From DATCRE01 sp964235605 (GTDB taxonomy: Bacteria; Bacteroidota; Bacteroidia; Cytophagales; Cyclobacteriaceae): a DNA stretch of 8,741 bases. Below are positions 1 through 7,974 of the stretch, piece by piece. The notes under the pieces are model-generated. The model worked only from the letters and a program-made list of their open reading frames with translations, was not told the origin of the DNA and searched no databases. The stretch is from contig CAXSCR010000100.1 of assembly GCA_964235605.1 (NCBI GenBank), positions 1-8,741 of the forward strand, written 5' to 3'. Both the position numbers and the translations under genes were made by a program. Within the stretch, counting starts at the first letter, position 1. Every line of letters begins with the position of its first letter.

Positions 1-173
1 TCGTATGCCTAAAATTTTCACTTTTACGTTTTTCAGACTTATTCACCAAGCCCTACCTACTAAATCAGAAGCCCATTCATCCCTTGATTCTCCAATGAGA
101 TTATCATATATACCCTATTTTAGTCGGACAAGAATGATAGTTTTTCTTATAAATAGCGGGGCGAATCTTTTGG

Positions 174-485
174 ATGAAGGACATTGATACATCTATAGAG
201 TTACCAGAGCCATGGTATTGGACGGAGCAGGACTTGACAGACCAGTTAGAAAAAGAAATAAGTAGCAGCCATGTGCTTTACGGAAAGGCGGTAAAGACTC
301 TGGCGCGTAGACAGGACAATGATGATGTGTTGTTTCTTATTGACAATGGAAATTTTGCAATTGTTCATTTGACATGGAGAACACAACGACATGTTGACAA
401 TCGTTGGCCGACAACACAACTCTTTGACAATTGGGAAGATTTGTTCCAAAAAAGAATATTGAAGGACAAAGAGGATTTTGAATAG
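174..485 (+). CDS. Small hypothetical protein with an HLTW motif, 103 aa
   Basis: I do not recognise this protein by name. It is soluble and acidic, with no signal peptide or membrane segment. It has five tryptophans: W14 and W16 in a PEPWYW start, W68 in an HLTW motif (65-68), W78 in RWP and W87 in NWEDL. The order is an amphipathic N-terminal region (about 17-45), a hydrophobic strand-rich core (DDVLFLIDNGNFAIVHLTW, 50-68), then a charged C-terminal helix ending in KDKEDFE. The pattern looks like a compact alpha/beta domain and I have an impression of similar small orphan proteins, but assign no function. ATG 174 is the first start after an in-frame TAA at 150-152. There is no clear Shine-Dalgarno. 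The gene stands alone and converges on rnhA. The preceding 173 bp contain a 60-codon reading frame (from position 5) without protein-like features, which I do not call. Confidence 0.7.
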   Translation: MKDIDTSIELPEPWYWTEQDLTDQLEKEISSSHVLYGKAVKTLARRQDNDDVLFLIDNGNFAIVHLTWRTQRHVDNRWPTTQLFDNWEDLFQKRILKDKEDFE

Positions 486-623
486 GCGTGCCACTACAAA
501 GTCAATAAGTCTTTTCCCTTCTTTGTTTATTTTATCTGGGTAACGCAAACGCCATATAGCCAAAGTTACGGGTAGGTTAGTTGCCATGATTTATCCTATA
601 GAAATGTCGATGAATCTGGCTTG

Positions 624-1085
624 TTAAATACTAGTTCGGTTCTCTTCGTACCATCGGTCAACTAGCAGATTCGTGCTTAGGGCGGCTTGTACTGCGAGTT
701 GGTCGCAGCGTTCGTTTTCTGGGTGACCTGCGTGGCCTTTGATCCAAATAAACTTGGGTTTAAGACGTTTGTGTAGAACGATGTATTCTTTCCAGAGATC
801 TTCGTTGGCCTTATTAGCAAAATTCTTTTTCTCCCAACCCCAGATCCACCCTTTCTCTACAGAATCTACTACATACTTTGAATCTGAGTAAATAGTAATA
901 GGAATGCCTTCCTTCTTTATAGACTCTAATCCAACAACAACAGCCATAAGCTCCATTCGGTTATTAGTTGTTAGTCTAAAGCCCTGCGAAAGTTCTTTAA
1001 CGTGATTGTTATATTTCATTACAACGCCATAGCCACCTGGGCCAGGATTGCCTTGGGCTGCACCATCTGTATAAATTCGAATCAT
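624..1085 (-). CDS. rnhA: Ribonuclease HI
   Basis: Cytoplasmic endonuclease that cleaves the RNA strand of RNA:DNA hybrids, for example at R-loops and replication primers. The 153-residue product is full length for bacterial RNase HI. Key residues are visible: D7 in IYTDGAAQGNPGPGGYG, E45 in NNRMEL, D68 in IYSDSKYV and D128 in the block GHAGHPENERCD (117-128), which also supplies the histidine H118. These match the DEDD metal-binding set and the mobile histidine of the Escherichia coli enzyme, with the same D-to-E spacing of 38. The basic, Trp-rich handle region is represented by KGWIWGWEKKNFANKANEDLW (78-98). The ATG at 1085 sits immediately before the conserved IYTDG strand, so it is the natural start. 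It lies 176 bp after rseP in the same direction and may have its own promoter. The downstream neighbour is convergent. Confidence 0.97.
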   Translation of the reverse strand: MIRIYTDGAAQGNPGPGGYGVVMKYNNHVKELSQGFRLTTNNRMELMAVVVGLESIKKEGIPITIYSDSKYVVDSVEKGWIWGWEKKNFANKANEDLWKEYIVLHKRLKPKFIWIKGHAGHPENERCDQLAVQAALSTNLLVDRWYEENRTSI

Positions 1086-1204
1086 TTACTTTGTTGCAGG
1101 TTACAAATCAAAAACTATCGGTTGATTGGTGTTAGCTACCCAGTGGTGAGAAGCCAGGATACTCAAGGTAGAACTGTTTTATGTTTAGGATAAACAGGTA
1201 GCGA

Positions 1205-1242
1205 TATAAATAGAAATGTATTTGCCTCATTATCTATTTATA
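1205..1242. repeat. AT-rich inverted repeat between rseP and rnhA
   Basis: A perfect 10-bp inverted repeat (TATAAATAGA at 1205-1214, TCTATTTATA at 1233-1242) encloses an 18-base loop. An outer GCGATA/TATCGC pair lies at 1201-1206 and 1253-1258. A further GCTACC/GGTAGC pair (1135-1140, 1197-1202) encloses a CTGTTT/AAACAG stem (1174-1179, 1192-1197). The position just after the rseP stop fits a weak terminator or an mRNA 3' structure. There is no U-run after the stem on the minus strand and the stem is AT-rich, so an intrinsic terminator is not established. Confidence 0.35.
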
Positions 1243-1261
1243 CCTAACTACTTATCGCAGT

Positions 1262-2596
1262 CTATTCGAACAACTTAATAATATCATTAGCAAAGATGAA
1301 TACCATCAGTGATAACAGGAGTACCATTCCTACTTTTTGTGCATTCTCAAGAAACTTATCTGATGGCTTTCTGCGAGACACTATCTCATACGTAAGGAAC
1401 ATAACATGACCACCATCTAATGCTGGTATCGGTAAAAGATTCATGAATGCAAGTACCAATGATAGTACGCCGGTCAACGACCAGAATCTTTCCCACTCCC
1501 AAGTAGCGCCATATGCTTGCATAATACCAATAGGACCTGATAATGATTTTCTCGGCGACAATACACCTGATATTATTTTACCAAAAGCCTTAACCTGTAC
1601 CGACAGTGTTGTAAAAGCGCGTTCTGCTCCTAAAGGAACAGATTCAATAAAGCTATATTTAATTCTTTCTTCTGCTCTATCAAAAAACTCTTTAGGTGGA
1701 GAAGAAGTAAATCCAATAGTTTTGCTTTCTCCAAACTCTCCTGTAAAGGGAATGACTTGCGTGCCACGTTGTACCTTAAATAAAAGCGTATTGGATTTTG
1801 TTTTCGCAATAATGTCACCAATTTCATCTTGATACTTTACCGGAGTGCCATTTACCTCAATGATAACATCGTTTTTTTTAACGCCAACTTTATCGGCTAT
1901 GCTTCCTTTCTGAACATCATTTACCACAGGGGCCCATCTGTTTAAAACGAAATCTCCTAGCGTACCTTTCTTATTAAACTTTTGAATAAAATCACCTGGA
2001 ATTTTAATATCGATTAATTGTCCATCGCGCTCAACCGTATAAAAACCGTTGGTGCTTAATAGCGTCTCTGGTTTAACTATATCTTGGAGATATTTAAAAT
2101 CTTGTCCGTTAATCTTGATAATCTTATCACCTGTTTTCAGGCCAATACCCTGGCCAATTTCGCCAACTCTAAATCCGCCAGTCTTGTTAACTTCATCTTT
2201 TAGAAGATAAGCATCGCCGAACACGTAGGTTACGCCAATAAAAATTATTACGCCTACTACCACATTTACAAAGATGCCACCAAGCATAACTATAAGTCGC
2301 TGCCATGCTGGTTTGGATCTAAATTCCCAAGGTTGAGGCTCTTGTTTCATAGCGTCCGTATCAAGCGATTCATCAATCATTCCTGATATTTTTACATATC
2401 CGCCAAGTGGAATTGCACTTATAGCATATTCTGTTTCGCCTTTAGTAAAAGACCAGATTTTAGGAGGGAAGCCTATTGAGAATTGTTCAACCCGCATACC
2501 AAAATATTTGGCTGCAAGAAGATGTCCCATTTCATGCACTGCTACTAAAAATGAAAGGCTCAACAATAGCTGAGCAAGCATTACCATCCAATCCAT
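1262..2596 (-). CDS. rseP: RIP metalloprotease RseP (site-2 protease), M50 family
   Basis: Inner-membrane zinc protease of the site-2 family. In E. coli the homologue cuts anti-sigma factor RseA and leftover signal peptides. The substrate here is not shown by the sequence. The product has 444 residues, close to the family norm. The order is a first membrane segment (about 4-27) with the zinc motif HEMGH (21-25), a GGYVKISGM beta-loop (65-73), a second membrane segment with MLGGIFVN (104-111), two PDZ-like domains (about 140-200, with GLKTGDKIIKINGQ, and 222-285, with GVKKNDVIIEVNG), then SGPIGI (353-358), a third segment, and the second metal motif NLLPIPALDGG (386-396, metal-binding D394 in LDGG). 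A last membrane helix spans about 421-437. ATG 2596 puts the HExxH motif at the usual distance from the N-terminus. It lies 95 bp after dxr on the same strand, a common pairing in bacteria. Confidence 0.97.
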   Translation of the reverse strand: MDWMVMLAQLLLSLSFLVAVHEMGHLLAAKYFGMRVEQFSIGFPPKIWSFTKGETEYAISAIPLGGYVKISGMIDESLDTDAMKQEPQPWEFRSKPAWQRLIVMLGGIFVNVVVGVIIFIGVTYVFGDAYLLKDEVNKTGGFRVGEIGQGIGLKTGDKIIKINGQDFKYLQDIVKPETLLSTNGFYTVERDGQLIDIKIPGDFIQKFNKKGTLGDFVLNRWAPVVNDVQKGSIADKVGVKKNDVIIEVNGTPVKYQDEIGDIIAKTKSNTLLFKVQRGTQVIPFTGEFGESKTIGFTSSPPKEFFDRAEERIKYSFIESVPLGAERAFTTLSVQVKAFGKIISGVLSPRKSLSGPIGIMQAYGATWEWERFWSLTGVLSLVLAFMNLLPIPALDGGHVMFLTYEIVSRRKPSDKFLENAQKVGMVLLLSLMVFIFANDIIKLFE

Positions 2597-2691
2597 TGTT
2601 CTTTATCTCTATTTAGTTGTTGTTCGTAGTTTTATAATTTGCCCAAGTCGCCCTTCGTCGTGATTTATAATCCAATAATAGTAAGCTCTTT

Positions 2692-3852
2692 TTATTTACC
2701 AACCATTTCAAATGCCCTAATTCGTGTCTCCTTATCGGTATCCACATAGTCCTCGTAAGAAGGATTTGCAACATAAGCCATTTTAGCCAGACATTGTTCC
2801 ACAATCTCAGACATTTCAAGAAAACCCACCTTCTCCTTTAAAAACTCACTTACAGCTACTTCATTTGCTGCGTTGAGTACGCAAGGCATGTTCCCCGCTT
2901 TATTCAATGACTCAAAAGCCAGTGCAAGATTACGGAAAGTTTCCATATCTGGCTTCTCAAAAGTTAATGCCGGGTAGTTCTGAAAGTCAAAGCGAGGAAA
3001 TTTTGTTTTTAATCTATCTGGGTATGTCATGGCAAACTGGATGGGCAAACGCATATCGGGTAGTCCGAGTTGTGCTTTCATTGAACCATCCTCAAATTGA
3101 ACTATGGAGTGGATAATAGATTGAGGATGCACCACGACTTCTATTTGTTCAGCCTTTAATCCAAAGAGCCATTTGGCTTCAATAACTTCAAGTCCTTTAT
3201 TCATCATCGAAGCAGAGTCAATGGTCACTTTCGCTCCCATCGACCAATTGGGGTGCTTTAATGCTTGGGCTTTGGTAACAGACAATAATTCTTGTCTCTT
3301 TTTCCCCCGAAAGGGGCCACCAGAGGCTGTTAAAATTATTTTTTCAATGCGGTTATGGAATTCGCCCGTTATACATTGGAAGATGGCAGAGTGCTCTGAA
3401 TCAACTGGGTAAATGTTCACGCCTTTTTCACGAGCTAACTTAGTAATTAACTCACCCGCTACTACCAAAGTTTCTTTATTTGCTAGCGCGATATTTTTAC
3501 CTGCTTCAATTGCTTTAATGGTTGGCCGCAGTCCTGAATAACCTACTAGCGCTGTTAACACAAGATCAATGGTATCCATTTGAACAACTGATGCCAATGC
3601 ATTTTCGCCTGCGAAAACTTTGATGTCTTCACTAGCAAGGGCATCTTTTACCAAGAGGTAATGGTCTTCATTGGCAATGACAACTACGTTGGGTTTGAAT
3701 TGCTTCGCTTGTGCAATTAGCAAGGCTGCATTATTCTGCGCCGTTAACACTTCAACCTGAAAGGCATGTGGATGAGCTGCAATAACATCTAATGCCTGTG
3801 TACCAATGGAACCTGTTGAACCCAGTATGGCAATGTTTTTTTTAGTTGTCAA
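2692..3852 (-). CDS. dxr: 1-deoxy-D-xylulose 5-phosphate reductoisomerase (TTG start)
   Basis: Cytoplasmic NADPH-dependent enzyme converting 1-deoxy-D-xylulose 5-phosphate to 2-C-methyl-D-erythritol 4-phosphate in the non-mevalonate isoprenoid pathway; in other bacteria it is the target of fosmidomycin. The 386 residues are the usual length. Visible features are the NADPH-binding loop GSTGSIG (11-17), LANKETLV (123-130), PVDSEHSA (149-156) with metal ligands D151 and E153, ASGGPFR (176-182), and IDSASMMNKGLEVIEA (211-226) with S213, N218, K219 and metal ligand E222. HPQSIIHSIVQF follows at 242-253. The start is a TTG at 3850-3852, directly preceded in frame by a TAA. No later ATG comes before the GSTGSIG motif, so TTG is the only reasonable start. 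No Shine-Dalgarno is evident. The gene begins 23 bp after the GH3 stop, consistent with cotranscription. Confidence 0.97.
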   Translation of the reverse strand: MTTKKNIAILGSTGSIGTQALDVIAAHPHAFQVEVLTAQNNAALLIAQAKQFKPNVVVIANEDHYLLVKDALASEDIKVFAGENALASVVQMDTIDLVLTALVGYSGLRPTIKAIEAGKNIALANKETLVVAGELITKLAREKGVNIYPVDSEHSAIFQCITGEFHNRIEKIILTASGGPFRGKKRQELLSVTKAQALKHPNWSMGAKVTIDSASMMNKGLEVIEAKWLFGLKAEQIEVVVHPQSIIHSIVQFEDGSMKAQLGLPDMRLPIQFAMTYPDRLKTKFPRFDFQNYPALTFEKPDMETFRNLALAFESLNKAGNMPCVLNAANEVAVSEFLKEKVGFLEMSEIVEQCLAKMAYVANPSYEDYVDTDKETRIRAFEMVGK

Positions 3853-3875
3853 TTATATCGAAGTAAAATGTAAAT

Positions 3876-5372
3876 TTAATTTGCTTTCATCGAGAGTGCT
3901 TCTGCAATCTTTCTATCGTTAGATAATCTTGGCACTTTGTTTTGTCCGCCGAGTTTGCCTTGTGACTTCATGTAATTGATAAAAGCATTTTGTTTCAAAT
4001 CATGTATGCGCAGTGTGCGGAGAATGTTTCCTGCGATAAGGTCATCGTAGTAAACATTTAGCTTTCGTAATTGTTTATCCAGTTCAAGTGAAAATATTTC
4101 TAGATTGGTAGGCGCTTTTCCAAATTCAATTAACCATTCGTGATGAGGAAGACCTTCTTTGGGTGTGACTTGTGGTGCTACTGTAAATTCAGTGATCTCT
4201 ACGCCGGGAAATTTTTCCATGGTAAACTTCATGGCTTTCTCAACTTCTTCGCCTATTACATGTTCGCCAAAAGCAGAAATGAAATGTTTTATTCTACCTG
4301 TAACCAGTATTCGATAAGGATTTTTTGAAACAAACTTTACGGTGTCACCAATTGAATATCCCCAAAGGCCGGCGTTGCTATTTATTATCACTGCATAATT
4401 TTTTCCCAGCTCAACTTCGTCAATGCATAAGCGTTTTGGGTTCTCTGCAAAATAATCTTCAACGGGAATAAATTCAAAGAAGATGCCGCTGTTCAATAGC
4501 ACTAATAAACCTTCTTCATGTTGTGAATCTTGATAGGCAATAAATCCTTCAGATGCTGGATAGGTTTCAATGGAGTCGATACGTTTACCAATGGTATCGA
4601 ATAGTTTGGCTTTGTATGGTTCAAAGTTTACACCACCGTAAACAAACATAGAGAAGTTGGGGAACACATCTTTTATTTTTTTACCAGCGCGTGCCTGAAT
4701 GCGATCGAAATACATTTGCGCCCAAGGCGGGATACCAGAAATAAGCGTCATATCACACTGGATAGTCTCATCAATGATTTTATCCAATTTTGCTTCCCAA
4801 TCTTCGATGCAGTTGGTTTGGTAAGTTGGTTTTTGATTGGTTCTCAAATAGCCGGGCACGTGGTGGTTTACAATACCTGAGAGCCTGCCTGTTTTTATAC
4901 CAGCCTTTTCGCTCAGCTGTGGACTACCAGAAAGAAAAATAAGTCCACCGTCTAAGAAAGAGGCGTTGCCAGTTTCATGCACGTAACTTAGCAAGGCATT
5001 ACGCGCACCATTGATATGATTTGGAAGCGATTCTTTTGTTATGGGGATATATTTTGTGCCCGATGTTGTTCCTGATGTTTTTGAAAAGTATGCGGGTTTG
5101 CCTTTCCATAAAATGTTTACTTCGCCGTGAAGTACTTTTTCTATATAAGGTTTTAAGGCTTCGTAGTCACGAATAGGAACTTGTTTTTTGAAATCGCCAT
5201 AATTTTTAATGGCATTAAAATCATGGTCTTTGCCAAATTGAGTTTGCGAACCTTGCTGAATAAGGTATGAAAGTGTTTTATCCTGAAAACCAAACGGTTC
5301 CAACGACCATCTTTTAGTTTCTTTAGCAATGTAAGCGGCAAAAGGCTTTGCCAGTACTGAACGAAATCTCAT
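3876..5372 (-). CDS. GH3 auxin-responsive promoter family protein (acyl-adenylate-forming enzyme)
   Basis: A 498-residue member of the GH3 branch of the adenylate-forming (ANL) superfamily. Plant GH3 enzymes activate a carboxylic acid with ATP and join it to an amino acid. The substrate of bacterial members such as this one is not known to me. Motifs: the ATP-binding loop SKTSGTTSGTKYIPIT (97-112), FVYGGVNFEPYK (243-254), the adenine/acyl-site segment ETYPASEGF (269-277), GLWGYSIGDTVKF (335-347) with the ribose-binding aspartate, and the hinge TGRIKHFISAFGEHV (358-372). The C-terminal lid ends with GGQNKVPRLSNDR (475-487), a conserved tail in this group. No signal peptide or membrane segment is seen, so it should act in the cytoplasm. 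ATG 5372 lacks a strong Shine-Dalgarno. It is the first gene of the possible GH3-dxr-rseP transcript, with 23 bp before dxr. The family call is firm; the reaction is not. Confidence 0.93.
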   Translation of the reverse strand: MRFRSVLAKPFAAYIAKETKRWSLEPFGFQDKTLSYLIQQGSQTQFGKDHDFNAIKNYGDFKKQVPIRDYEALKPYIEKVLHGEVNILWKGKPAYFSKTSGTTSGTKYIPITKESLPNHINGARNALLSYVHETGNASFLDGGLIFLSGSPQLSEKAGIKTGRLSGIVNHHVPGYLRTNQKPTYQTNCIEDWEAKLDKIIDETIQCDMTLISGIPPWAQMYFDRIQARAGKKIKDVFPNFSMFVYGGVNFEPYKAKLFDTIGKRIDSIETYPASEGFIAYQDSQHEEGLLVLLNSGIFFEFIPVEDYFAENPKRLCIDEVELGKNYAVIINSNAGLWGYSIGDTVKFVSKNPYRILVTGRIKHFISAFGEHVIGEEVEKAMKFTMEKFPGVEITEFTVAPQVTPKEGLPHHEWLIEFGKAPTNLEIFSLELDKQLRKLNVYYDDLIAGNILRTLRIHDLKQNAFINYMKSQGKLGGQNKVPRLSNDRKIAEALSMKAN

Positions 5373-5674
5373 AAGCCTGCAAGATAGCTAAGGATGTGAA
5401 CAGTACATAATTTCAGTTTAAGCTTGGTGTTGATGACTTTCTAAATAATACTTCGTCTGGACACTACTTGGTGCGCATTCCTTCTATCATCAAGGAGCAC
5501 ACTATAAGCAGTAACTAGTGGAATCCTGACAAAAAAATTGTTCTACATTAATTGCTATCAAACGTTATTGAATATCGAGTTATTTATACCCTACAATTTA
5601 GGTTAACCTTATTCTTTTTTTTTTAAAGCCACACGAACTTTCAACATTATTTCTAATGCCTTTAAACGGATAAC

Positions 5675-5703
5675 TCAACTGTTATTGCAACGAATCAACT
5701 GTT
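5675..5703. promoter_or_regulatory. Pair of 9-bp direct repeats, possible operator
   Basis: TCAACTGTT occurs at 5675-5683 and exactly again at 5695-5703, a 20-base start-to-start spacing, about two helical turns. It sits about 100 bp before the start codon and upstream of the promoter candidate, where an activator could bind two sites on one DNA face. Binding is inferred from geometry only. Two 9-mers this close could still arise by chance in AT-rich DNA. Confidence 0.25.
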
Positions 5704-5733
5704 TAACTCTTTGGAATTTTGCTGTGCGGACTT

Positions 5734-5764
5734 TTTGATTAGATTAAAGCTATAAATAAATCAG
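5734..5764 (+). promoter_or_regulatory. Weak Bacteroidota-type promoter candidate
   Basis: TTTG at 5734-5737, a 19-base spacer, then TAAATCAG at 5757-5764. Bacteroidota sigma factors favour TTTG, about 19-21 bases, then TAnnTTTG. The -33 element and spacing fit; the -7 element matches only four of the six fixed positions. It would place transcription start about 35 bases before ATG 5806. Low confidence, as AT-rich DNA yields such matches easily. Confidence 0.25.
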
Positions 5765-5805
5765 ACTTAAGATTTTCAATTCACTCACCCTCTAAATAAC
5801 ATACT

Positions 5806-7821
5806 ATGATCAAATATGCCGGAGTATTAGTAATGATTTTAATTTCGCTTGTATCAGCAGATATTTTTGCAGTCACCTACTATGTATCAAACAGTGGAAA
5901 CGATACAAGTAATGGTCGCACCGCGGCCACAGCATTTAAAACGCTACAACGTGCAGTGACTGCGGTAGCCGTGGGCGATACAGTGCTTGTAGCAGATGGT
6001 ACGTACAAAGGTTTTGATTTAAGAAAAGGCGGAACTGCAACAGATCCAATAGTTTTTAAAGCGCAGTCGAACAATGCATTAATTAACACAGCAAATGGAA
6101 CTACCAATGATGGTATTAATGTAGAAGATGCAAGCTGGGTTGTTATTGAAGGATTTAAAGTGAATAACCAACCGCGTAACGGTATCAGAATAGTTACTTC
6201 GGATCATGTCGTTGTTCGTAATAATTCATGTGACGCAAATTTTGAACGGGGCATTCTTACTGGTTTCGCTAATGATCTTTTAATAGAAGGCAATACCTGC
6301 ACTAATTCGGTAGATGAACATGGTATCTATGTTTCCAATAGTGGTGACAGACCTATAGTAAGAAATAATATATGCCATCACAACAGAGCGTCAGGCATAC
6401 AAATGAATGCTGATGCGACACTTGGGGGTGATGGTGTAATTGCTGATGGCGTTATTGAGGGAAATATTATTTATGAAAATGGAAAAGGAGGAGGCGCTGC
6501 AATCAATCTAGATGGCGCGGTGAATACCAGAATTTATAATAATCTGCTTTATAATAATCATGCTACAGGCATCGCGCTTTTTATGATAGATGCTGCATCA
6601 GGATCTGAAAACTGTAAGATTTATAATAACACGATTGTCAACCCATCTGATGGACGATGGTGCGTATTAATTGTGAATGGATCTACAGGCGTAACATTGT
6701 ATAACAACATTTTGATCAATCAACATTCTTTCAGGGGCAGCATTGCGATGGATGATGCATCGCGTGCGGGCTTTGTAAGTAATTACAACATTCTTGTAAA
6801 TCGCATGAGTATCGATGATGGTGAAACTACTTTAATGCTTGCACAGTGGCAAGCATTAGGCTATGATAACAATTCGATGTTAGCGAGTTCACTCACCACA
6901 CTTTTTGTTGATCCGGCTGCTGGTAACTATCATTTGAAAGCAGGGGCACAAGCAATAGACAAAGGTACTTCACTCGTGTCCTCACTCGTTACAGTAGATC
7001 TCGATGATAAACCAAGACCATCAGGAAGTGCATATGATATTGGTACTTACGAGTACACTTCAAGCATACAGCCAATCAACGTTAAGGTAAATTTTCAGCC
7101 CGCATCATCAGCCATACCAGCAAGTTATTTAGCAGATATCGGTGCTGTTTTTGGCAACCGTTCAAATGGCTATAGCTACGGCTGGAATGTAGCAAACAAT
7201 AATACCAGAGACAGAAAAGTTTCCGGCGTAGATGCTCGGTATAATACATTAAATCATTTTAGCAAACCTGCTGGTACGTTGCGTTATTGGGAAATAGCAT
7301 TGCCTAATGGATCGTATTCACTAATTGTAGGATGTGGTGATCCATCATTCAAGGATCACATCAACACATTAAATGTTGAGAATGTAATTGTCACTGATCC
7401 TGATGGAAAAGATAATTTTGATGAATACACAGTTACCGTTACGGTGAGTGATGGAAGGCTGACTATTAAACCAGCCAGTGGTGCAGTGAATGCTAAAATA
7501 TGTTTTGTGGATATAAGTCAGACGAGTACCATCGCACGGTTAGATATTGATGCTGCATCACCATGGGAAGAAATGCGCGTATTCCCCAACCCAGTTGTAA
7601 AGCAAAGTATTAATATTAGTTATAATGCTGCAGATGTTGAAGATATAAAAGTGATTGTGTTTGATGAAGCTGGCAATGAAAGAATGCACCAGTGGAAGGC
7701 GGTATCTACGGGTATTAATAATCTTCAAATTGATTTAAGTCATCTTGAGAGTGGAAAATATATTATTAAAGTTATTTCACGAGATAGAAAAGAATTTCAA
7801 GAAGTTATACTTAAGGAGTAG
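5806..7821 (+). CDS. Secreted right-handed beta-helix protein with malectin-like domain and T9SS sorting tail
   Basis: A 671-residue exported protein. Residues 1-22 form a signal peptide (hydrophobic VLVMILISLVSA, likely cleavage after DIFA). Residues 24-90 match the entry to a parallel beta-helix (YYVSNSGNDTSNG, FKTLQRAV, GDTVLVADGTY). Repeated coils follow at about 95-330, with N-rich turns such as VVVRNNSC, LLIEGNTC, PIVRNNIC, GVIEGNII, TRIYNNLLYNN, CKIYNNTI and VTLYNNILI. The helix ends with LDDKPRPSGSAYDIGTYEY (399-417). A second domain (about 424-572) has VNFQPASSAIPASYLADIG and YGW and resembles malectin or galactose-binding folds. The tail (about 591-671) has VFPNPV, GNERMHQW and LESGKYIIKV, a type A T9SS C-terminal sorting domain that sends the protein to the cell surface or medium. 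Similar beta-helix proteins include polysaccharide lyases, but I cannot see an assignable catalytic site, so lyase activity is unproven. An in-frame TAA at 5797-5799 fixes ATG 5806 as the first start. Confidence 0.92.
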   Translation: MIKYAGVLVMILISLVSADIFAVTYYVSNSGNDTSNGRTAATAFKTLQRAVTAVAVGDTVLVADGTYKGFDLRKGGTATDPIVFKAQSNNALINTANGTTNDGINVEDASWVVIEGFKVNNQPRNGIRIVTSDHVVVRNNSCDANFERGILTGFANDLLIEGNTCTNSVDEHGIYVSNSGDRPIVRNNICHHNRASGIQMNADATLGGDGVIADGVIEGNIIYENGKGGGAAINLDGAVNTRIYNNLLYNNHATGIALFMIDAASGSENCKIYNNTIVNPSDGRWCVLIVNGSTGVTLYNNILINQHSFRGSIAMDDASRAGFVSNYNILVNRMSIDDGETTLMLAQWQALGYDNNSMLASSLTTLFVDPAAGNYHLKAGAQAIDKGTSLVSSLVTVDLDDKPRPSGSAYDIGTYEYTSSIQPINVKVNFQPASSAIPASYLADIGAVFGNRSNGYSYGWNVANNNTRDRKVSGVDARYNTLNHFSKPAGTLRYWEIALPNGSYSLIVGCGDPSFKDHINTLNVENVIVTDPDGKDNFDEYTVTVTVSDGRLTIKPASGAVNAKICFVDISQTSTIARLDIDAASPWEEMRVFPNPVVKQSINISYNAADVEDIKVIVFDEAGNERMHQWKAVSTGINNLQIDLSHLESGKYIIKVISRDRKEFQEVILKE

Positions 7822-7823
7822 TG

Positions 7824-7848
7824 CTTAAATTACCTGAGCGTATTTAAG
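7824..7848 (+). terminator. AT-rich stem just after the beta-helix gene, possible terminator
   Basis: CTTAAAT (7824-7830) and ATTTAAG (7842-7848) form a 7-bp stem with an 11-base loop, two bases after the stop codon. No T-run follows, so this is at best a weak terminator or a 3' end stabiliser. Confidence 0.25.
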
Positions 7849-7974
7849 AGTGTGAAGATTAATGATACTTTAGAGGTTGTATGTGTTAGGAGCAAACCTT
7901 TAGCTATCAGATGCTGGAGAAGAGTAAAGAAGTATATGTGAGCTATGAGCCATTATGTATCAGCTTCATATTAC

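Larger units (their letters stand above)
5373..5805. other. Divergent intergenic region, 433 bp, no gene seen
   Basis: Lies between the divergent starts of the GH3 gene and the beta-helix gene, so it should hold the promoters of both. It is AT-rich with a T-run at about 5616-5625. I found no reading frame with protein-like content on either strand and no RNA gene. The two listed sub-features are a 9-bp direct repeat pair and a weak promoter candidate facing right. I could not identify a convincing promoter for the GH3 side. Confidence 0.6.

Noticed and set aside
5..187. Plus-strand 60-codon frame overlapping the start of the 174-485 gene
   Set aside because: No recognisable domain, odd composition, and overlap with a better gene. 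Likely chance.
540..569. GTAAC/GTTAC inverted pair in the 486-623 gap, considered as an integron-type attC site
   Set aside because: Only 5 bp of pairing and no match to the attC core GTTRRRY or its partner; no integrase in the window.
246..587. Minus-strand 113-codon frame opening with MATNLPVTLAIWRLRYPDK
   Set aside because: The first 34 codons look protein-like, but the rest runs antisense through the better-supported gene at 174-485 and turns Cys-rich and low quality. Possibly a remnant of another gene start, but not supportable.
1443..1832. Plus-strand 129-codon frame inside rseP
   Set aside because: Antisense shadow of rseP, whose motifs are complete on the minus strand.
2597..2691. 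Separate promoter or small gene between dxr and rseP
   Set aside because: 95 bp with no hairpin, coding frame or convincing TTTG/TAnnTTTG pair.
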